A stretch of DNA of 64,000 nt, from the NCBI GenBank assembly GCA_026724425.1, contig JAIUCV010000003.1, forward strand, positions 44,107,283 to 44,171,282, in the 5' to 3' direction. Source of the DNA: Erythrophleum ivorense (lineage: Eukaryota; Streptophyta; Magnoliopsida; Fabales; Fabaceae). Made by a program: the position numbers and the translations under genes. Below the pieces are notes generated by a model, which was given only the letters and a program-made list of their open reading frames with translations, was not told the DNA's origin and did no database searches. Of this stretch, positions 59,817-64,000 are shown piece after piece. The first letter of the stretch is position 1. Every line of letters begins with the position of its first letter.

Positions 59817-60075
59817 TCATATCAAATGACTACTTTTTCCTTGGCAAAACAGGGAATAATAGAAAATTGTGTGCAAAATCAGGGGAGTAACAGATGTTAA
59901 AAGAATACGGCATGTACCCTTTATTGTGTGGCTTGTCTTCTTGTCGACAAGCAGCCAGCAATGCATCTTGGTTTCTTCCTTTGCTGCACTTCTGATCTTC
60001 AACCCTCATATATTTCGTTGGCCTCATCCTTTGAATCAATAGCAAAAGCAATATAAGAATGGCAAAACTACTCAC
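59817..60075 (-). other. Possible 3' exon of the minus-strand gene at 60572
   Basis: Open minus-strand frame starting after an AGTAG acceptor-like site near 60070, with a hydrophobic run (FAILILLLLLIQ) followed by a hydrophilic tail (RVEDQKCSKGRNQDALLAAC). A shorter overlapping frame is also open. Could be transcribed exon sequence downstream of 60572, but no domain was recognised. Confidence 0.2.
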
Positions 60076-60571
60076 TCTGCATAAAAAATGAAGTTAAAGA
60101 TATGAAAGCAGAATGAAAATAACAGTTTCAAATTGCAATTGACACAATGTAATTAGGTACAAAAACATTGTCATAGCATGCTCAAATTCAATCAAAATAA
60201 TCATATGCATTGCATACGGATATATCCAGGTTCACGAAACTTTCCCCGTGATAAACAAGCTGTCCAAGATGAGAATGTGACAATGGCATACCTTAATGCT
60301 TGCAAGTTGCAACAGTCCCAACCTGGAAATTTACAAACCCAATCACCTAATTTATCGACTGCCCCATTCAAGAAAGAGTTGATAAATAATCACACTTTCA
60401 CACATTTTAAGAAGGAATACGAAAATATCAAAGCACTGAGAGTATCTTAATAATGAGGGCTCCATGTTCCCAGAGCGCTTCCAGAATATAAATAGTAATT
60501 GAGAAACTATTAGATGAAGTTTAGGGAGAAAATGTTTAGAAAAAACAAAAAAAAAAAGATGGTAATGGTAC

Positions 60572-60868
60572 CTATTGAGCGTTGTGGAAGGCACCCATGG
60601 ACGAAACAGTGAGCAATTTCCCAAAGAAGTTTATGCAAACATCTTGGAAGTAGGTAGGGTTCCAAGACAGAGGCTTGTAAGCATTACAAATCAAAACCTC
60701 CACGAATTCCATAGAGTGCACGCCTTCGAATGCCTCCCTAACGCTTCTTAGAATCCCAACAATTGATTCGTATTGCAAATACCTGTGCTTCTCTTTCTTC
60801 GCTATCTCATCCGTGAATCTTGACAACCTCGCAGTATTATCAATCTTGACAATCTCTTCCGCTCCCGT
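60572..60868 (-). CDS. Unidentified minus-strand first exon
   Basis: A frame of about 95 codons with strong protein character: TGAEEIVKIDNTARLSRFTD, then KKEKHRYLQYESIVGILRSV and WNPTYFQDVCINFFGKLLTV, ending FHNAQ and a TAG. The TAG sits in a GT donor context (TCAATAG, GTACC). There is no ATG at the natural start: the frame opens after a TAA with AAT ACG GGA GCG, so ACG stands where an ATG would be expected. A GC-rich, 5'-UTR-like region lies upstream. It could be a real small protein using a non-AUG start, a gene with a recently lost start, or a pseudogene. I do not recognise the family. Confidence 0.45.
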   Translation of the reverse strand, partial: TGAEEIVKIDNTARLSRFTDEIAKKEKHRYLQYESIVGILRSVREAFEGVHSMEFVEVLICNAYKPLSWNPTYFQDVCINFFGKLLTVSSMGAFHNAQ

Positions 60869-61050
60869 ATTTTACCGAGAACCAAACGGAAAGTGAAGGG
60901 GGGGGGGGGGATTTGCCTAGGTCATGGGCGAAGATGGCAACGGTGGGTGAACTTGCGAGCGATGAAACTCCGCGGCTGGGCTGGCTAGGCTTTCGCGCTC
61001 AATGTGATTTGGGCAAGAGGGTTTGGAGTGACCAATCGCGCATCCAAGGG
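60869..61050 (-). promoter_or_regulatory. GC-rich putative promoter / 5' UTR
   Basis: The most GC-rich patch in the right part of the window, next to the minus-strand frame at 60572-60868. Includes a run of 13 G at 60898-60910 and several CG dinucleotides (GCGAGCGATG, CCGCGGCTGG). Fits a transcription start for a minus-strand gene; no TATA box was fixed. Confidence 0.35.
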
Positions 61051-61099
61051 AAGGGGCAATTTGCAGTTGGTAAGTGCATTTAACCGTGGTCGCGGCAAA

Positions 61100-61376
61100 C
61101 CGCCGTTAACTATTTAAATTTAACGGCTAACCGCAGAAAACCGACCTTTTAATTTGCATTTAAAGGTAGTTTTTATTCTGTTTATATCTTGAGGATCCAA
61201 AATAAATAACAATAAAAGAAGTGAATAATCGATGGCGGAAAGTTAAACATATATAAAAAATATTAAGACAAGAAAAAAACATAAAAATTGTAAAATGAAA
61301 ATACACTTAGGAATATCGGATGCTTCCAAATATTTTCTTCTTTCGAATCATTACCTTGACAAATATCAAACTTTTG

Positions 61377-61411
<35 letters not shown>

Positions 61412-63110
61412 GTACATTCATATGAAATCATGGCATGTTTAATGAAAATAACATTTATACTAAAACATTATATGTAGAGGCAGGGACTATGTCTCCTAAC
61501 TAATCAAAGTCATTAAATTGAAGTTATGCAACTATTCAATTTGACTAAACTAGAGGTAGAAAATCATTTATCTTAACTAAAATAAGAGAATTATGGATTT
61601 ATCCACTGTAATTGAATTGAAGTTAGAAAATTCTCTATCCTAACTAAATGAGTGATTCCAAACTGAAACTAAGGAATTGTTTACCTTGACCAGATGCATA
61701 TAATTAATTTGTGTTAACTGTCTTGCCAAGAGTTCAATTGAACTAAATATTATATTTTCAAAGTGCACTAAGGTGAAGCCGCATAAATCATTTGTAATCC
61801 CAAAAATATACTTCCATATAAAATCTGCTTGAAATAAGTACTAGATTTATCTCGTACCATTTCCAATAGCGTATTGAACAAATGTAACTTTATTCTGATC
61901 TCCAGTAACATACAGAGCATACATTATGACTTTTTTTTGTTAAACATGGTAACTTTCAAAGCATACTTTGTAACATCCTAAACCACAAGTATAACTTTGA
62001 AAACCCAAATTGTATATAGCCTTTCAAAGTTCGTAAAAATATATCCAAATAAAACAGTAAAATTTTTACAAAAGGTAATTATAATAAAAATAATATAAAC
62101 ATGTAATATTCTCTCACAGCAAAACTTATACGGAAACTATGGACTTCTCTGGAGTTGTAAGAAAAAGAAAGACATTTAATATTCTGTCATATGAAAATTT
62201 TTGCTTACCTCGAAGGTCTCAATAGCCCAAAGTGTCTAGTACAATAAATAATTCAATTCTCAAACTTTCCAACCCATTACCATAGTTTATAATGCTTCAT
62301 AACAACTTTGAAGTCGTTAATCTGGTATTATAACATCATATACCGTGCGATCAATACCCACCTAAGGTTTGAAACGAGGAAAAGTGAAATTAAGTTATTA
62401 TCTCACAATTTGAAACCATAAGAATGGAAATCTATGCTCTATATATTATATTGCAGTCACAAAGGAAAGATGTTAATATAAAATACTAATTGCAATAACC
62501 CAATAATTTTGAGGGTTGAAATAATAAGAAAATTAATTAAAATCAATAATTAAGTCATAATGCCCAAAAAAATTAAAAATTTGAAATAATTGGGATTGAT
62601 AATCTATATATATATAAACCCGTGGCAGTCACACTATTTCTAAACCGTTTATTATGCAGTTTTTATGAGGTTATGTGCTGATGCACTGTTTATATCCGTA
62701 TATGTTTTATTTATGCATTTTTTTTCTTTTCTGTTTTTCTTTTTTTCAAAATTTTTCTTTTCTATAAGACCTATGGGTGATTTTTCTGAATCCCTACAAG
62801 GACGCAAGGTACATTCTAATAATAATTTAATTGAAATATATTAAACTGAAGTGATAAGAAAAACTAATTAAAACAAGTAATTAAATTGTAATGCCCACTA
62901 CAATTGTGAATTTAAATAGTTAAGACCACTAATAATGATAATGATAAAAATTTTAAATTAAAATTAATTATTTTATTAAATACATTAAGACAAATCTAGA
63001 ACAAAATTAAAATAACTGAAAAATAAAAATCCAGAATTAACCATAGCCCTAGTGGTCATGAGTTTGAGATAGAGTTGTAAGCACCTAGTTGTTCACATTA
63101 TTCTCTTAAT
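61100..63110. other. Intergenic, AT-rich, with an old direct repeat
   Basis: No gene recognised. Two related stretches at about 62525-62565 and 62855-62900 share ATAAGAAAA..TAATTAAAA and AATTAA.T..TAATGCCCA, suggesting an old local duplication. A short palindrome, CCGTTAA...TTAACGG, lies at about 61102-61126. Confidence 0.4.
61381..61406 (+). repeat. (AT)n microsatellite
   Basis: Thirteen AT units in AT-rich intergenic DNA. Confidence 0.9.
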
Positions 63111-64000
63111 TTTTCTTCTCCGTTCTCTACTTGCTGAACATATAGTATGGAGGGCTTTAAGGGGTCTAAACTGCAATTTTCAAGATTTGCTTTTAAGGCT
63201 TGCGATTCGTCAACATTGCTTATCGGTCCCTTAGATTGTTTCTCTAGCAAACTTGTGTCTTTCTGCCAGCCAAAGCAATCGAAACTTTATTTACACCTCC
63301 AGCTCTGCTCCTTCTGCATCAAGTTTCTCCCTGTCATCTCTGGGTTCTGGTTTTCTTTCTCAACCTTACGTTCTCTCTTTCTCCTGTACACCCGTGCATC
63401 TCCTCCTTACCATGCTTCATTTTCATTCGCTGCCTTCATCCTTAACTCGTCCCAGCAGCGTTGTCATTTGAGGCTTTTGACTAGGTTTCATTTTCTGGTT
63501 CATCCTTATGGGTTGCTACCATTTGATTGCTATTGTTCCTACTTTAATGCTATAATGTTTCGGTAGCAAGATGATTCTTTTCTTGTATTTTTTTTTCTAT
63601 ATTAACTTCATCACTTAGCTTCTCAACCTTTGTTCTAAAAAATCTTTGACAGTTTATTCAATGGTCTTCCAATTCTTTTCCTATGTTCAGCTCATGTAAG
63701 TGCGTCGGTTCTTGAGTTTCCTTCCATGTTTAGCCTTGCTCTAAGCCTTGTTGGGAGTAAATTTTCAGCCTCCCCCACCTTCTCACCTGGATTGGACGCT
63801 TTTCACTTGATCCGCTCAGTGAGATGCGTGAACGTTGTGGCTCGTCGGGAGTGAGGCAACGATTGGAAATCTTGGTAATTTTTTTCAGTAGCGTAATAAT
63901 AATAATAATAAATAAATAAATAAATAAAACCCTTTTTCTTCAATTTTTTCATTACCAAATGTTAAATTCCTCACTGCTCATTGACTCTCAGAAATTTCAG
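63111..64000 (+). other. Pyrimidine-rich stretch, possibly a 5' UTR or exon start
   Basis: A 139-codon plus-strand frame (63147-63566) and an overlapping one at 63253-63471 are open, but their composition (Ser, Phe, Leu, Cys from CT-rich DNA) looks like untranslated leader rather than protein. The stretch 63740-63860 is less AT-rich and could precede a gene beyond the window. A (TAA)n(TAAA)n microsatellite lies at 63894-63928. Confidence 0.25.

Noticed and set aside
63147..63566. 139-codon plus-strand open frame as a gene
   Set aside because: Composition follows CT-rich DNA, a second frame is open in parallel, and no domain or splice context supports it.

Overview
This is a window of plant nuclear DNA, almost certainly from a eudicot. 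It is AT-rich, its genes have introns with GT..AG borders, and it carries G-type lectin S-domain receptor-like kinases (GsRLK / SD1-RLK family), Ty1-copia and Ty3-gypsy retroelements, and a plant-type hAT transposon with a BED finger. I cannot name the species from sequence alone. No bacterial-style operons, CRISPR arrays, rRNA or convincing tRNA genes were seen.

Layout. (1) Positions 1-1879 hold the 3' part of a GsRLK gene (gene 1) with an intact kinase, followed by a decayed kinase relic at 2320-2720. (2) Positions 1 to about 10497 form one copy of a long segmental duplication whose second copy lies at about 37202-48797. The block carries unidentified minus-strand exon-like segments, a CACTA-like remnant and the left ends of nested LTR retroelements. 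(3) Positions 10500-18100 are mostly intergenic, with a hairpin repeat and a few exon-like segments. (4) Positions 18124-33759 hold two tandem GsRLK genes. Gene 2 (18124-26618) has a 5.2-kb copia element in intron 2 and two in-frame stops. Gene 3 (30514-33759) is intact, 7 exons and 844 residues. (5) Another kinase relic (34845-35430) precedes GsRLK pseudogene 4 (35950-37850), the broken partner of gene 1, which has lost its distal kinase exons. (6) Duplication copy 2 contains a 3.97-kb hAT transposon (41238-45202) with 8-bp target duplications. Its transposase frame is broken by a single TGA, and copy 1 keeps the empty site. (7) Positions 47103-58430 are a three-level nest: a gag-bearing LTR element, invaded by a Ty3-gypsy chromovirus (47364-57093), itself invaded by a 3.56-kb element flanked by 9-bp direct repeats (49939-53498). 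(8) Positions 58430-64000 are mostly intergenic, with one unidentified minus-strand gene start near 60570-61000.

How it works together. The GsRLKs are plasma-membrane receptors (signal peptide, B-lectin, S-locus glycoprotein/EGF-like, PAN, one membrane span, Ser/Thr kinase). The window shows a tandem receptor cluster in several states: one full receptor, one 3' part that looks intact, one lectin-TM unit cut off from its kinase by stops, one heavily broken pseudogene and two relics. Transposons account for most of the remaining identified structure. I found no clearly new biochemical system. The most notable points are the receptor/decoy series, the shifted splice acceptor shared by genes 2 and 3, the nearly intact hAT with its empty paralogous site, and the nested elements crossed by the duplication breakpoint.
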